Part shown: piece after piece, positions 1 to 9,278 of the stretch
Layout of the letters: every line of letters begins with the position of its first letter
Numbering within the stretch: position 1 is the stretch's first letter
NCBI GenBank assembly: GCA_947458585.1
Contig: CANGYY010000015.1
Coordinates: 1-53,790, forward strand
DNA: 53,790 bases
Direction: 5' to 3'
Source of the DNA: Cyclobacteriaceae bacterium
GTDB taxonomy: Bacteria; Bacteroidota; Bacteroidia; Cytophagales; Cyclobacteriaceae
Made by a program: the position numbers and the translations under genes
The notes under the pieces: generated by a model
Seen by the model: only the letters and a program-made list of their open reading frames with translations
What the model was told of the DNA's origin: nothing
Database searches by the model: none

Positions 1-38
1 GAAAGAAAAACATTAATCACCCCGAAAATTCAAGAACT

Positions 39-1340
39 ATGAAACGAATTTTAAAAAGCTTTTGCGCTGCACTTCTAGCCCTACTTCCTGTGGTGGCTGT
101 AGCCCAAATCGACGGGGAGTTTGTAAAGCCTCGAAATGGAAAATTTCTCCTTAAGAATGCCACTGTAGTCACCGTGACCAAAGGCACTCTTAAAAATACT
201 TCAGTACTGCTAGAGAACGGCAAAATTTCCCAAGTGGGGACCACCCTCTCCAGCGAAGGTGCTGAAGTCATTGATTGCACAGGCATGTTTATCTACCCAG
301 GTATCATCGACGGGGGCACCCGCTTGGGATTGGTAGAGGTAAGTTCTGTCCCTGAAACAGTGGACTACTCCGATGTAGGGAATGTAACACCCAACATGCA
401 AGCCTTGACCACCGTGAATCCCAATTCAGAAGCCATCGGGGTTACCCGCGTTTCTGGAGTCACTACGGTATTGACTGTTCCTACAGGAGGATTATTTCCA
501 GGAACTGCTGCCCTAATCAACTTGAATGGCTACACGCCAGATCAAATGTATGGAGGCTTTAAGGCGGTAGCCATGACCTTCCCGAGCTCAGGTCGACGTG
601 GTCGATTTGACAGAAGATCGGATGAAGACATCAAGAAAGATGGTGAAAAGGCAATGAAGGAAGCGAATGACATTTGGGAAAATGCGAAAAGTTACCTAGA
701 ACTTAAAAAGTCTGGTGCAGAGCTCACCTATTACCCAGAAATGGAGCAACTTTCCAAAGTAATTACCGGGGAGTTATCCCTATTGATCGAAGTAAATTCA
801 GCTTCAGATATCTTAAATGCCATCAAATGGGTGGAAGGAAAGAACATCAAGGTCATCTTTACCGGAGTAGCAGAAGGCTGGCGAGTGGCCGAGCAAATCG
901 CCAAGGCTAAGATTCCAGTAGTTACAGGACCAATCCAGGATCTCCCTACTCGAGGATCTGACCGCTACGACACCCCTTATGCCAATGCAGGACTCCTTGC
1001 AAAAGCAGGTGTGAAAGTTGCCCTTCGTACCGATGAGGAAGAAAACGTAAGAAACCTACCCTTTCATGCTGCCTTTGCCGCGGCTTATGGACTTGGAAAA
1101 GAGGAAGCCTTGAAGGCGGTCACCATCAATCCTGCTGAAATATTCGGGGTAGCAGACCAATACGGATCGGTGGAGGCAGGTAAGCGTGCCAACCTGATTG
1201 TTTCCACTGGCGATCCATTTGAAACCAGATCTCAGATCCACCATGTGTTTATCGATGGGTACCGAATCCCAATGTCCAACCGACATATCCGACTTTACCA
1301 AGAGTTTTTGGAAAGGTCTCCAGGATTGAAAAGCAATTAA
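39..1340 (+). CDS. Secreted amidohydrolase-like protein with degenerate metal site
   Basis: 433 residues. An N-terminal signal peptide ends near AVAQ (about residue 23), so the protein is exported. The fold signature is that of the amidohydrolase superfamily: an N-terminal beta-sandwich strand set, then PGIIDGGT (around residue 87) where active members have PGxIDxHxH, a central barrel, and the C-terminal NPAEIFGV...GSVEAGKRANLIV segment. The HxH metal ligands are replaced by GGT, and only about four histidines exist in the whole protein, so hydrolase activity is doubtful. In Bacteroidota such proteins often sit directly after an active amidohydrolase paralogue. Bases 1-16 could be the tail of such a gene, with a stop at 14-16, but too little is visible. 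A terminator follows at 1348. Partner or scaffold function is inference. Confidence 0.8.
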   Translation: MKRILKSFCAALLALLPVVAVAQIDGEFVKPRNGKFLLKNATVVTVTKGTLKNTSVLLENGKISQVGTTLSSEGAEVIDCTGMFIYPGIIDGGTRLGLVEVSSVPETVDYSDVGNVTPNMQALTTVNPNSEAIGVTRVSGVTTVLTVPTGGLFPGTAALINLNGYTPDQMYGGFKAVAMTFPSSGRRGRFDRRSDEDIKKDGEKAMKEANDIWENAKSYLELKKSGAELTYYPEMEQLSKVITGELSLLIEVNSASDILNAIKWVEGKNIKVIFTGVAEGWRVAEQIAKAKIPVVTGPIQDLPTRGSDRYDTPYANAGLLAKAGVKVALRTDEEENVRNLPFHAAFAAAYGLGKEEALKAVTINPAEIFGVADQYGSVEAGKRANLIVSTGDPFETRSQIHHVFIDGYRIPMSNRHIRLYQEFLERSPGLKSN

Positions 1341-1347
1341 AACTACA

Positions 1348-1376
1348 GGCCATGGAAAATATCCATGGCCTTTTTT
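1348..1376 (+). terminator. Rho-independent terminator after amidohydrolase gene
   Basis: A 9-bp perfect stem, GGCCATGGA / TCCATGGCC, with a 5-nt loop is followed by six T residues. It begins 7 bp after the stop codon at 1340. Confidence 0.85.
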
Positions 1377-1442
1377 ATTTCCTTGTGGAAAATTCTAACT
1401 TGAAGGTTCCCCGAGAAATATTTCAGGAATTACACCTACCCA

Positions 1443-3539
1443 ATGAAACAAAAACTACTTTACCTCGCTGCAGCCTCGCTCCTTTCGCTAAGTGTGCAAG
1501 CACAGCAAGATGGATTTTTTACATCCAAACTTGCAACCCAAAAGAAATTTGAGACAGACTATCTCAAAGCCGTCAATTACGACCAATTTAAAGTTCACCT
1601 CACCGAACTCACCAAAAATCCACACATTACAGGCACCCCTGAAAATGAGTTGGTAAAAGATTACATGGTGCAAATCATGTCTCAAGCAGGCATGGATGTG
1701 AAAGTATGGCCCTACGATGTGTATTTACCCAATCATCCAGGTAAATCTGAACTACAAATCATTAGCCCCGTGCAGCTGACCCTTTCTCAAAAAGAAGGGG
1801 AACTTGTAGAAGATCCTTTCTCCACAGATCCCAGATTACACCTAGGCTTCAATGCCTTCTCCGGTAGTGGAGATGTCACAGCAGAAGTCGTATATGTCAA
1901 CTACGGCACCCGAGAAGATTTCATGAAGTTGGTAGAGATGGGCGTTCCGCTAAAAGGAAAAGTTGCCATCGCTCGCTATGGAGGCAACTTCCGTGGCTAC
2001 AAGGCCAAATTTGCAGAGCAGCAAGGCATGGTAGGCTTGGTGGTGTACACCGATCCAAAGGATTCTGGATTTACCAGAGGAGATGTCTATCCCAAAGGCC
2101 CTTATTATAACGAAACTACCATCCAACGTGGTTCCATGCTGACCTTGGATTTTACTGGTGATCCTTTGACTCCCAATCGCCCTGCCCTACCCTTGGATGG
2201 TCCAGAGAAAATCAAGCGAGACGATCCAGCAACAGTTGACTTCCATACCATCCCGGTGACCCCGATTGGCTATGGTGCTGCCAAAGAGATCTTGAGCAGA
2301 ATGACGGGTGCAGATGTGCCTGCAAGCTGGCAAGGAGGCTTGCCTTTCCCTTACAAACTGACTGGCGGTGCTGACTTGAAGGTTCGCGTAATGGTGGATC
2401 AAAAGCCAGAATTTATCCGTGCCAATAATGTGGTAGGAACCTTCATTGGAAAAGATCATCCTGACGAGTGGATCATCTTGGGCAGTCACTACGATGCCTG
2501 GTCCTTCGGTGCTACGGATCCCAATTCCGGTACAGCCATGTTGCTGACCTTTGCGGAAGCCTTGGGTGAGTTGTACAAAAATGGCCAAAAGCCTTCCCGC
2601 TCTATCTTGATTGGACATTGGGATGCCGAAGAGCAGGGCGTGATTGGATCTACCGAATGGGTAGAGCATTTGCGAGAAGAGTTGGGTGCAAAAGCCATTT
2701 CCTACATGAACTTTGACGGAGGTGCCTCAGGTAGAAATTTTGGTGCTTCAGCAGCTCCTACCTTGAAAAAATTGATCATTGATGCTTCCAAAGAAGTAAT
2801 CTACCCAGACTCAGCAAAAACAGTGTTTGAGATTTGGGCAGGAAAAAATGCAGAGCCAGGAATTGGAAATTTGGGTGGTGGCTCCGACCACATCGCCTTC
2901 TACATGCACGTGGGTATTCCTTCCTTGAGTGGCGGCTCTGGAGGTACCACTGCCTACCACTCCAACTACGATAATATTCACTATTACAGCAAGTTTTCTG
3001 ATCCAAGCTTTAAGATGGGCGGTGCTGTAGCGCAAGTGTTTGGGCTAGTCGCGATCCGTCAAGCCAACGCAACGATCATTCCCTACGATGTGCCTCGCTA
3101 TGCCAAGGATTTGAAAGGGCACTTTGAGCAGGCAGTAAAGAATGTGAAAGCAATGGATGCCACATTTGGTGGATTTGACCAAGTAGCCCTTGCCTTGAAG
3201 CAACTGGAGGAAAGTTCAGAAGGCTACCAAAATGCGCTTCAGAACGCCATGGCATCTGAAAAGCTAACAGCAGCGCAACTGAAAAAAATCAATACAGGGT
3301 TGATCGGTTTGGAAAAAAGTTGGATAGACCCCAAGGGAATGTACTACGGCGAATGGTACAAGTCGCTGTACGTATGCAACGATCCTTTCTCAGGCTATGC
3401 CTCCTGGATCCTTCCAGGAATCCAGTACGAGGTAGCCATCCAAAATACAAGCCGCTTGGAAGAATGGGATACGCGCTACGCAAAAGCAATTCTTGACCTC
3501 AGCAAAAAGGTAGACAAGTTGAGTAGTCAACTTCAGTAA
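1443..3539 (+). CDS. Secreted M28 family zinc peptidase (glutamate carboxypeptidase II-like)
   Basis: 698 residues. A signal peptide ends near VQAQ (residue 21). The domain order is that of glutamate carboxypeptidase II/PSMA: an N-terminal peptidase segment, an inserted PA domain (about 130-290), the co-catalytic zinc peptidase core (about 320-560) and a C-terminal dimerisation-like helical region. Zinc ligands and catalytic residues are visible: H349 in GSHYDAW, bridging D359 in ATDPNSG, catalytic E396 and ligand E397 in DAEEQG, D425 in MNFDGG, and H506 in AYHSNYD. All five are in place, so an active aminopeptidase or carboxypeptidase acting on peptides in the periplasm is likely. The gene is a single unit between terminators at 1348 and 3554. 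Exact substrate is not predictable. Confidence 0.93.
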   Translation: MKQKLLYLAAASLLSLSVQAQQDGFFTSKLATQKKFETDYLKAVNYDQFKVHLTELTKNPHITGTPENELVKDYMVQIMSQAGMDVKVWPYDVYLPNHPGKSELQIISPVQLTLSQKEGELVEDPFSTDPRLHLGFNAFSGSGDVTAEVVYVNYGTREDFMKLVEMGVPLKGKVAIARYGGNFRGYKAKFAEQQGMVGLVVYTDPKDSGFTRGDVYPKGPYYNETTIQRGSMLTLDFTGDPLTPNRPALPLDGPEKIKRDDPATVDFHTIPVTPIGYGAAKEILSRMTGADVPASWQGGLPFPYKLTGGADLKVRVMVDQKPEFIRANNVVGTFIGKDHPDEWIILGSHYDAWSFGATDPNSGTAMLLTFAEALGELYKNGQKPSRSILIGHWDAEEQGVIGSTEWVEHLREELGAKAISYMNFDGGASGRNFGASAAPTLKKLIIDASKEVIYPDSAKTVFEIWAGKNAEPGIGNLGGGSDHIAFYMHVGIPSLSGGSGGTTAYHSNYDNIHYYSKFSDPSFKMGGAVAQVFGLVAIRQANATIIPYDVPRYAKDLKGHFEQAVKNVKAMDATFGGFDQVALALKQLEESSEGYQNALQNAMASEKLTAAQLKKINTGLIGLEKSWIDPKGMYYGEWYKSLYVCNDPFSGYASWILPGIQYEVAIQNTSRLEEWDTRYAKAILDLSKKVDKLSSQLQ

Positions 3540-3553
3540 TCAGAAATAAAATC

Positions 3554-3585
3554 AAAACCGCGGAAAGTCTTTTCCGCGGTTTTTT
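3554..3585 (+). terminator. Rho-independent terminator after M28 peptidase
   Basis: A 13-bp perfect inverted repeat, AAAACCGCGGAAA / TTTCCGCGGTTTT, with a 4-nt loop and a T run. The symmetric A/T flanks would let it act in both directions. Confidence 0.88.
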
Positions 3586-3601
3586 ATTTAGAGTGAAGAA
3601 C

Positions 3602-3657
3602 TTGACCCTGTAAGGGGCAATCTCTTAATACCCACGGGTGAAACCCGTGGGTATTAA
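3602..3657. repeat. REP-like palindromic element
   Basis: A small hairpin CCCT-GTA-AGGG (about 3606-3616) is followed by a 15-bp perfect palindrome at 3625-3639 / 3643-3657 (core CCCACGGGT, loop GAA). It overlaps the stop codon of the minus-strand gene ending at 3654. The next terminator (3554) already serves the M28 gene, and there is no long T run here. A small hairpin preceding a GC-rich palindrome resembles the REP sequences mobilised by RAYT transposases. It could equally be the terminator of the minus-strand gene. Confidence 0.5.
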
Positions 3658-6419
3658 AACTCCACTTTGATCATTTTTGAAAAAGATTGCCCATCCAAGG
3701 TCATGCCCTCCACCCAAACGTCGATGACCTTTACTCCATAAGGCACCTTTACTTTAGTTTGGAATGCCCCGGAGGTAGTAATTCCCTGAGGCTCCCAGTA
3801 GATCGTAGGCTTTTTCTTTAAAATTTGATCGCTTGGAGGGTTTTTAATGAATTCAGCAAATTCAGTAAATCCGGGAACCGGAAAAACCTGAAATCCCTCG
3901 GAATTGAATTTCTTGTTGGAGTCCGGGCCTAACTTTAGACCATTCTTAGTCTCAATGGAAATCACACCCGCATAGCCAGCCATGCCAAAAATTGATTTAC
4001 CGACATTATCCGCATACACTTTGATGGCGGTAAGTTGAGAAGGTTCAAAACCAAGCAGCGTTTCCCTAAACTCAGTTGGTTCCATAAATGGCAAGGAGGA
4101 CCCGTCGATAATCAGCAAAGGGCTTCCTGTCGTTTCTCCGTAGGTATAATTCCTGAATTTTAAGGAGGTCAAATTAAAACCCAAACGACCTAAAATTTGA
4201 CCCATCGTTTCTTTTTCTAGGACCTCTCCGCTCACCTGTTGGGTAGGCTCACCATATCGATCCGTCGGACTGGCCTGAGTTTCCTGAAGTTTATCATCTT
4301 CCTTTACAAACTCCTGAAGCAAGATGTATTCACCCGATTTATCTAGCATTGGTATTTCACTCCGAAAAGGTTCTAAGTGATACGCATACTTCGGAAAGAA
4401 TGAAATAGGAACAGGTTTGGGGGAATTTTGGAGTTCTACCGATCCAAAAGGTTTTCGTTTGGAATCCAAGGCAGCAACAGCAATCTGGGCAGTATCCTTG
4501 AAAATTAAACCAGTAGCCCAAAAATTGCCCAACGAATCCGTCATCACTTGACCATAATCTTCTAAATCTCCACGGACGACGGTGATCGGATTGATCGCAG
4601 GGCGACGCTTGTTATCCGCCGTAAATTTGCCCTGCACCGAAATTCCGTACTCAATGGGAAAGGCGAGAGTAGACTTGAAATCCTCCGGAAGCTTCTTGTC
4701 CAACCAGTTCATCTCCTCCTCTAGGGAACTCCTTCCCTGAATCAGGGATACCGCCTCCGCATCTGTGAGCGAAAGGATAAATTCTCCATCGATGGGGTTT
4801 TGAAACTCGTCCAACAATTCCAGTTTCAAATCCATCACTCGGTAAGGAACAGAGTCGGATATCGAAAAATCGGGTCTAACAGCAACCTCGCCTTGAAAAG
4901 ATGCTGCCGCAATTTGCTCCGCCTTGGGCTTAAATCCCGGCTCCATCACTAAAAATGGAGCCACAAATTGATCGAGTTCACCAAAATTCTGATTCCAATG
5001 CGTATAGGCTCGCAGTGCATAATCTCCAGGAACCAAATCCGATGACAGCGTCCATCCTCCCGAAACCTTCCCTTTTTCAATCGGAAACGTGGACGACTGA
5101 ATAATTTCCGACTTGGAATTGATCAAATCCATATGCAGCACGCGACTGAGGGAATCCGAAATTTGTTGATCCTGATAGAGCATCTTCCCTCCCAGCCAAA
5201 CCGATTCTCCCGGATAGAAATAGGGTTTGTTCGTCGTCAGCCAGGCCTTTTCCCGCAGTCGATTAAATTGGATGGCAGGATTGGTGAGCACTTCATTTTG
5301 ATTTTGAGCCAGTGCTTGATCCGAGGAAGGCGTAAAATCGAGAGGTAAAATCCGCGCCATGCGTTGTCGGCTGAGGTACCCCGAAAGGACCAGTTGAGTA
5401 GGATTGATCAAGGTACCCTTCTTGTCTACATCGTAGTACCCGCTAGGTGCTTGAATCCAACTGATGGCATGGTACACATTGGTGTAGTAGTCATTTTTCC
5501 AGGGCTTATCTAGGTGATGAATCTCCAGTCGGTCTTTCGTATAAACTCGAAAATTTCCATTTCCAAGTGGTTTTCGGAAAATTGAATCTGGTTCAATCGG
5601 AATAATTGACTCACCCAATTCTTCTCTAAAATCATTGGTTCTTACCCGACCTAGTCGCTCTGGAAGCGCCCGATAAACTTCAAAATGGATGGAATCTTGT
5701 AGATTAAGTAAAAGTGAAGAATTGAAATGCCGTAAGGAACTGTGGTAGTTGGCCTCTCGATTCACTTCCCATTCCGCCATCTTTTCTTCATCCGCAGAAT
5801 TGATCCGCGTATAGAAAACTTGCCCATAAAACATGGAACCTGTTCGCATAACCCGAAAATCCTTTAGGTAGTAATCGATCTCATACCCCAGGGCCCTGTT
5901 CGTGATTTTCAGGGGCTGTGCCGCAGAGGCTTGAAGGTAATTGGGACCTTTGTCAGCCTTTACATTCTCAAATTCCAATACCCAGGGGTTATTTATCTGG
6001 ACTTGCGAGCGGTAAGGATCATCAGCTAAGGCCAAAAAAACATCTTCAAATCGACGAAGTTCCCGATCCCAGGACTTATCGCGCTTGGCTTTGAGTTCAA
6101 TCTCGGTGAGGTTGGATTCATTGAATGCCAATACAAAATCGACTTCGACTTCACCTTCTTTACGGAACGAGATCGCCTTTACTTCTGTGACATAGCCTAC
6201 AAAACTGGCGACCAACTCAATGTCAGCAGAAAAATCCCCACTGATACGGAATCTCCCCTCTGCATCAGTGGCCGATCCTAGGGTCGTATTGTTGACAAAC
6301 ACATTCGCAAAGGGTAGCGGAAGTCCTGTCCCCTTCTCCCGTACCGTACCCGTAAGGGTTTGGGAAAAGCAGGATAAATGCCAACTAAAGAGGAATACAA
6401 GTGCTAGAAAATGACGCAT
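3654..6419 (-). CDS. Large exported protein with carboxypeptidase-regulatory, macroglobulin-like and TonB-plug-like domains
   Basis: 921 residues with an N-terminal signal peptide (to about residue 20, CFSQ). Domains in order: a carboxypeptidase-like regulatory beta-sandwich (about 22-110, GTVREKGTGLPLPFANVFV), a long middle region, an MG2-like macroglobulin domain (about 395-490, beginning NKPYFYPGESVWLGGKM), further beta domains, and near the C-terminus a TonB-receptor plug-like segment (about 720-840, SPLLIIDGSSL ... GYAGVISIETKNG). No outer-membrane barrel follows the plug-like part. Such proteins are common in Bacteroidota envelopes and are thought to bind or present ligands to TonB machinery or assemble at the surface. 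The specific role is unknown. The stop codon lies inside the palindrome at 3625-3657. Confidence 0.85.
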   Translation of the reverse strand: MRHFLALVFLFSWHLSCFSQTLTGTVREKGTGLPLPFANVFVNNTTLGSATDAEGRFRISGDFSADIELVASFVGYVTEVKAISFRKEGEVEVDFVLAFNESNLTEIELKAKRDKSWDRELRRFEDVFLALADDPYRSQVQINNPWVLEFENVKADKGPNYLQASAAQPLKITNRALGYEIDYYLKDFRVMRTGSMFYGQVFYTRINSADEEKMAEWEVNREANYHSSLRHFNSSLLLNLQDSIHFEVYRALPERLGRVRTNDFREELGESIIPIEPDSIFRKPLGNGNFRVYTKDRLEIHHLDKPWKNDYYTNVYHAISWIQAPSGYYDVDKKGTLINPTQLVLSGYLSRQRMARILPLDFTPSSDQALAQNQNEVLTNPAIQFNRLREKAWLTTNKPYFYPGESVWLGGKMLYQDQQISDSLSRVLHMDLINSKSEIIQSSTFPIEKGKVSGGWTLSSDLVPGDYALRAYTHWNQNFGELDQFVAPFLVMEPGFKPKAEQIAAASFQGEVAVRPDFSISDSVPYRVMDLKLELLDEFQNPIDGEFILSLTDAEAVSLIQGRSSLEEEMNWLDKKLPEDFKSTLAFPIEYGISVQGKFTADNKRRPAINPITVVRGDLEDYGQVMTDSLGNFWATGLIFKDTAQIAVAALDSKRKPFGSVELQNSPKPVPISFFPKYAYHLEPFRSEIPMLDKSGEYILLQEFVKEDDKLQETQASPTDRYGEPTQQVSGEVLEKETMGQILGRLGFNLTSLKFRNYTYGETTGSPLLIIDGSSLPFMEPTEFRETLLGFEPSQLTAIKVYADNVGKSIFGMAGYAGVISIETKNGLKLGPDSNKKFNSEGFQVFPVPGFTEFAEFIKNPPSDQILKKKPTIYWEPQGITTSGAFQTKVKVPYGVKVIDVWVEGMTLDGQSFSKMIKVEF

Positions 6420-6569
6420 AAATTCAACCGCGAAGAAGTAAGGTAGTCACAATTCCCTGAAAATGCGGCTACCGTTCCATTGCTGGTCACATAAACTGAT
6501 TTCACTCCTTTTTTCAAGGATTGAAGTTGATGAACAATGGAAATTGATGCGATTGTCAACAAAATGCTG

Positions 6570-7733
6570 CTATTCAGTCCCTTTTCCAGCGTACATGTCG
6601 TATTTCAACAAGCGACAGTCGATCGTTCCGTTCCAGAACTCAATGCGTCGGCTTGCCTTTAAGCCTACTTTCTTAGCCAAGTCCAAGTTGCCCGTGAAAA
6701 TATACCCCCGGTAACCCGCACAGTTTTGTTTCATAAAGTCCCCCATGCGCTTGTACGTTTCTTCCAATTCGGTGAGATCACCCAATCGCTCTCCATATTC
6801 TGGATTAAATAGAATCACCCCACGTGGCTTTTCTGGAATCACCGTTTCCGCAAAATCCCCTGTCTGAAAATCAATAAGGTCTTCTACCCCCGCAAAACCT
6901 GCATTTTCACGCGCAAAGGTGATCGCTTGAAGGGAAATATCAGATGCAATGATTTTTACGCCTGGGTTGGCAATGATTTTATTCTCCAACTTTCGCTTTT
7001 TCGCTTGAAAGGTCTCTTCATCGTATCCCAGAATATGCTGAAAGGAATAGTGATCTCGGTACAATCCCGGGTAGCGCTTGCTGGCCATCAAGGCCGCTTC
7101 AATGGCCAAGGTTCCAGAACCACACATGGGATTGATAAAAGGTACTCGGGTATTCCATTCAGAGGCATAAATGGTGGCAGCAGCCAAGGCTTCCATCATC
7201 GGCGCCTTTCCAGGAATCTTGCGGTACCCGTGCTTGGCCAAGGTTTCCCCAGAAGTATTCAAGTAGACAATGGCTTGCGTTTCTTTCCAATAGACTTGAA
7301 TCACTAAGCCTGAAAAGTCCGAACCGGAATCGGGTCTCCTCCCCTTCAACTCTCGAAAGCGATCCACAATGGCATCTTTTACCTTCACATTCACAATCAA
7401 AGGGGTGGTGATGGATTCATTTTCAGCAACCGAATTGACCGAAAAATACCCGTCCACATCCAAATACTCCTCCCAAGGGATGGCCTTGAAGCGTCGGTAG
7501 ATATCGTCCGCATTGCGGAGGTAAAAAGATTTGATTTCATACAAGACATGGGATGCAGTACGCAGGTGCAGGTTGAGGTCCATGCATTCTTCAAGCGAAG
7601 CAAGAATCTCGATGCCGGTACGACTAATTTCTACAGGGAAAAAACCCAGTTCACGAATCTCCTGTTCCAAGTAACTGACCGAACGGTCCTTGCAGGTAAT
7701 GAAAACCTTTCCTTTGGTATTAAAATCAAGCAT
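6570..7733 (-). CDS. THUMP-domain class I SAM-dependent RNA methyltransferase (RlmL N-terminal-like)
   Basis: 387 residues from the ATG at 7733. A longer reading from 7784 adds a hydrophobic 17-residue extension absent from the family, and the promoter-like TACTTTTG lies between the two starts, so 7733 is preferred. An N-terminal ferredoxin-like/THUMP region (about 8-160) is followed by the UPF0020/RlmL methyltransferase core: NPMCGSGT (201-208) for SAM binding, an acidic strand end at IIASDIS (261-267), and catalytic motif IV as NPEYGERLG (310-318) instead of the usual NPPYGERLG. The predicted reaction is N2-guanine methylation of ribosomal RNA, as for E. coli RlmL domain 1. Exact target base not determined. 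The gene is apparently monocistronic. Confidence 0.88.
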   Translation of the reverse strand: MLDFNTKGKVFITCKDRSVSYLEQEIRELGFFPVEISRTGIEILASLEECMDLNLHLRTASHVLYEIKSFYLRNADDIYRRFKAIPWEEYLDVDGYFSVNSVAENESITTPLIVNVKVKDAIVDRFRELKGRRPDSGSDFSGLVIQVYWKETQAIVYLNTSGETLAKHGYRKIPGKAPMMEALAAATIYASEWNTRVPFINPMCGSGTLAIEAALMASKRYPGLYRDHYSFQHILGYDEETFQAKKRKLENKIIANPGVKIIASDISLQAITFARENAGFAGVEDLIDFQTGDFAETVIPEKPRGVILFNPEYGERLGDLTELEETYKRMGDFMKQNCAGYRGYIFTGNLDLAKKVGLKASRRIEFWNGTIDCRLLKYDMYAGKGTE

Positions 7734-7736
7734 GCA

Positions 7737-7744
7737 CAAAAGTA
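7737..7744 (-). promoter_or_regulatory. -7 box TACTTTTG, 3 nt from the methyltransferase start
   Basis: An exact match to the Bacteroidota -7 consensus TAnnTTTG. Its last base is only 3 nt before the ATG at 7733, which implies a leaderless or nearly leaderless mRNA. No TTTG is seen at the usual -33 distance. Confidence 0.5.
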
Positions 7745-7889
7745 CAAAACAGGAAAGGGAATACCCGAAAAAAAATCCGTCCATTCAACTAACCCTACTT
7801 GCGTACACTTCAACTAGTTTTTGTATCTTGATTTCGAATCGAGTCTTGTCCAATCGTGCAAAACTTGTTACTGCAATAAACCCAACTTC

Positions 7890-9257
7890 ATGAATACGCG
7901 CATTTTTATAGCCTGCATGGCCCTCCTTTTGGCCCTGCCAAGCCTTGCACAAGAAGCCAAGTGGAAGCCCATTTTCAATGGCAAAGACCTAAATGGCTGG
8001 AAAGCAGTGGCTGGAAAAGCCACTTTTGCCGTAAAGGATGGGGCAATTGAAGGCACGGCTGTTTACGGTACCGGGAATACCTTTCTGATCACAGCCGACA
8101 CCTATGGGGATTTTATCCTCGAATTAGAACTCAAAATAAGCCATTCCTCTTCCAATAGTGGCATTATGGCCCGCGGCCAATACGATGCTAGTAAGAATGA
8201 GGGCAAGGGTCTGGTCTATGGGTACCAAGTGGAAGCAGATCCTACCCCAAGAGCCTGGTCGGGAGGTATCTACGACGAAGCCCGACGGGGATGGTTTTAT
8301 CCTTTGGACCTCAATCCCGCTGCCAAATCTGCCTTTAAACTAGGCGAATGGAATCATTACCGGATCGAAGCCATTGGCAACACCCTCAAAACTTGGGTCA
8401 ATGGCCAAGAGGTGGCTTACTTTGTGGATGCAATGGACGCCAGAGGATTTATTGGCCTACAGGTGCACAGCATTCAATCCAAGGAAGATGAGGGCAGAAA
8501 AACCTATTTTAAAAATATCCGCGTGCAAACGGAAAACCTACAGCCTCTCCCCTTCAAAAAGCCCGTTTTTGTAGTCAGTACGGTCAAAAATGAGTTGACT
8601 CCAGAGGAAAAATCCCAAGGTTGGAAATTGCTTTTTGATGGCCAAACGAGCAAAGGCTGGGTAGGTGCCTACAAGGATGCCTTCCCAGAAAAAGGCTGGA
8701 GCATCGCAGATGGCATCCTGAAAATCCAAAAATCAGACGGAAGCGAATCCATGACCTTCGGGGATATCGTCACCACCGAGCAGTACAAAGCATTCGATTT
8801 GGCTTTTGATTTCAATATCAGCGAAGGCGCCAATAGTGGGGTCAAGTACTTTGTTACCCTATCCGAAGGAAATACAGGATCGGCCATTGGCCTGGAATAC
8901 CAAATCCTGGACGATGCCCTCCATCCCGATGCCAAGATGGGGAGAGATGGCAACCGAACCCTCGCCTCCTTGTATGACCTGATCAAAGCCGAAAAGCAAG
9001 CTCGATTTGTGCGCAAACCAGGTGAATGGAATCAAGGAAGAGTCGTAGTCTATCCGGACAATAAAGTGGAGCATTACCTCAACGGAGTCAAAGTACTCGA
9101 GTACCAAAGAGGATCCCAAGCCTACCGAGATCTGGTCGCCATCAGCAAGTATGCGGTCTGGAACCTATTTGGCGAAGCTGAACAAGGCCACATTCTCCTC
9201 CAAGATCATGGAGATGCAGTGCAATACAAAAACATCAAAATCAAAGCCCTTAAGTAA
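7890..9257 (+). CDS. Secreted two-domain DUF1080 protein (3-keto-glycoside hydrolase/lyase family)
   Basis: 455 residues from the ATG at 7890. The frame is open from 7821, but only the later start gives a clean signal peptide (to about residue 21, SLAQ). Two DUF1080 (concanavalin-like jelly-roll) domains lie in tandem: about 25-215, starting FNGKDLNGW, and about 245-455, starting LFDGQTSKGW. Each ends with the family pattern of a late strand reading (D)xYKNIxI or TYFKNIRV. DUF1080 proteins characterised in gut Bacteroides act on 3-keto-glycosides made by Gfo/Idh/MocA dehydrogenases, and such a dehydrogenase follows after 21 bp. The substrate is inferred from context and may be a glucuronide. 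Confidence 0.88.
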   Translation: MNTRIFIACMALLLALPSLAQEAKWKPIFNGKDLNGWKAVAGKATFAVKDGAIEGTAVYGTGNTFLITADTYGDFILELELKISHSSSNSGIMARGQYDASKNEGKGLVYGYQVEADPTPRAWSGGIYDEARRGWFYPLDLNPAAKSAFKLGEWNHYRIEAIGNTLKTWVNGQEVAYFVDAMDARGFIGLQVHSIQSKEDEGRKTYFKNIRVQTENLQPLPFKKPVFVVSTVKNELTPEEKSQGWKLLFDGQTSKGWVGAYKDAFPEKGWSIADGILKIQKSDGSESMTFGDIVTTEQYKAFDLAFDFNISEGANSGVKYFVTLSEGNTGSAIGLEYQILDDALHPDAKMGRDGNRTLASLYDLIKAEKQARFVRKPGEWNQGRVVVYPDNKVEHYLNGVKVLEYQRGSQAYRDLVAISKYAVWNLFGEAEQGHILLQDHGDAVQYKNIKIKALK

Positions 9258-9278
9258 ATCGGGGAAGCCAATACTACT

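Noticed and set aside
1352..1552. 66-residue plus-strand ORF before the M28 peptidase
   Set aside because: Overlaps the terminator and the start of the M28 gene in another frame; no family or signal features.
7821..7889. 23-residue N-terminal extension of the DUF1080 protein
   Set aside because: Signal peptide starts at the ATG at 7890; the extension is polar and cysteine-rich with no family match.
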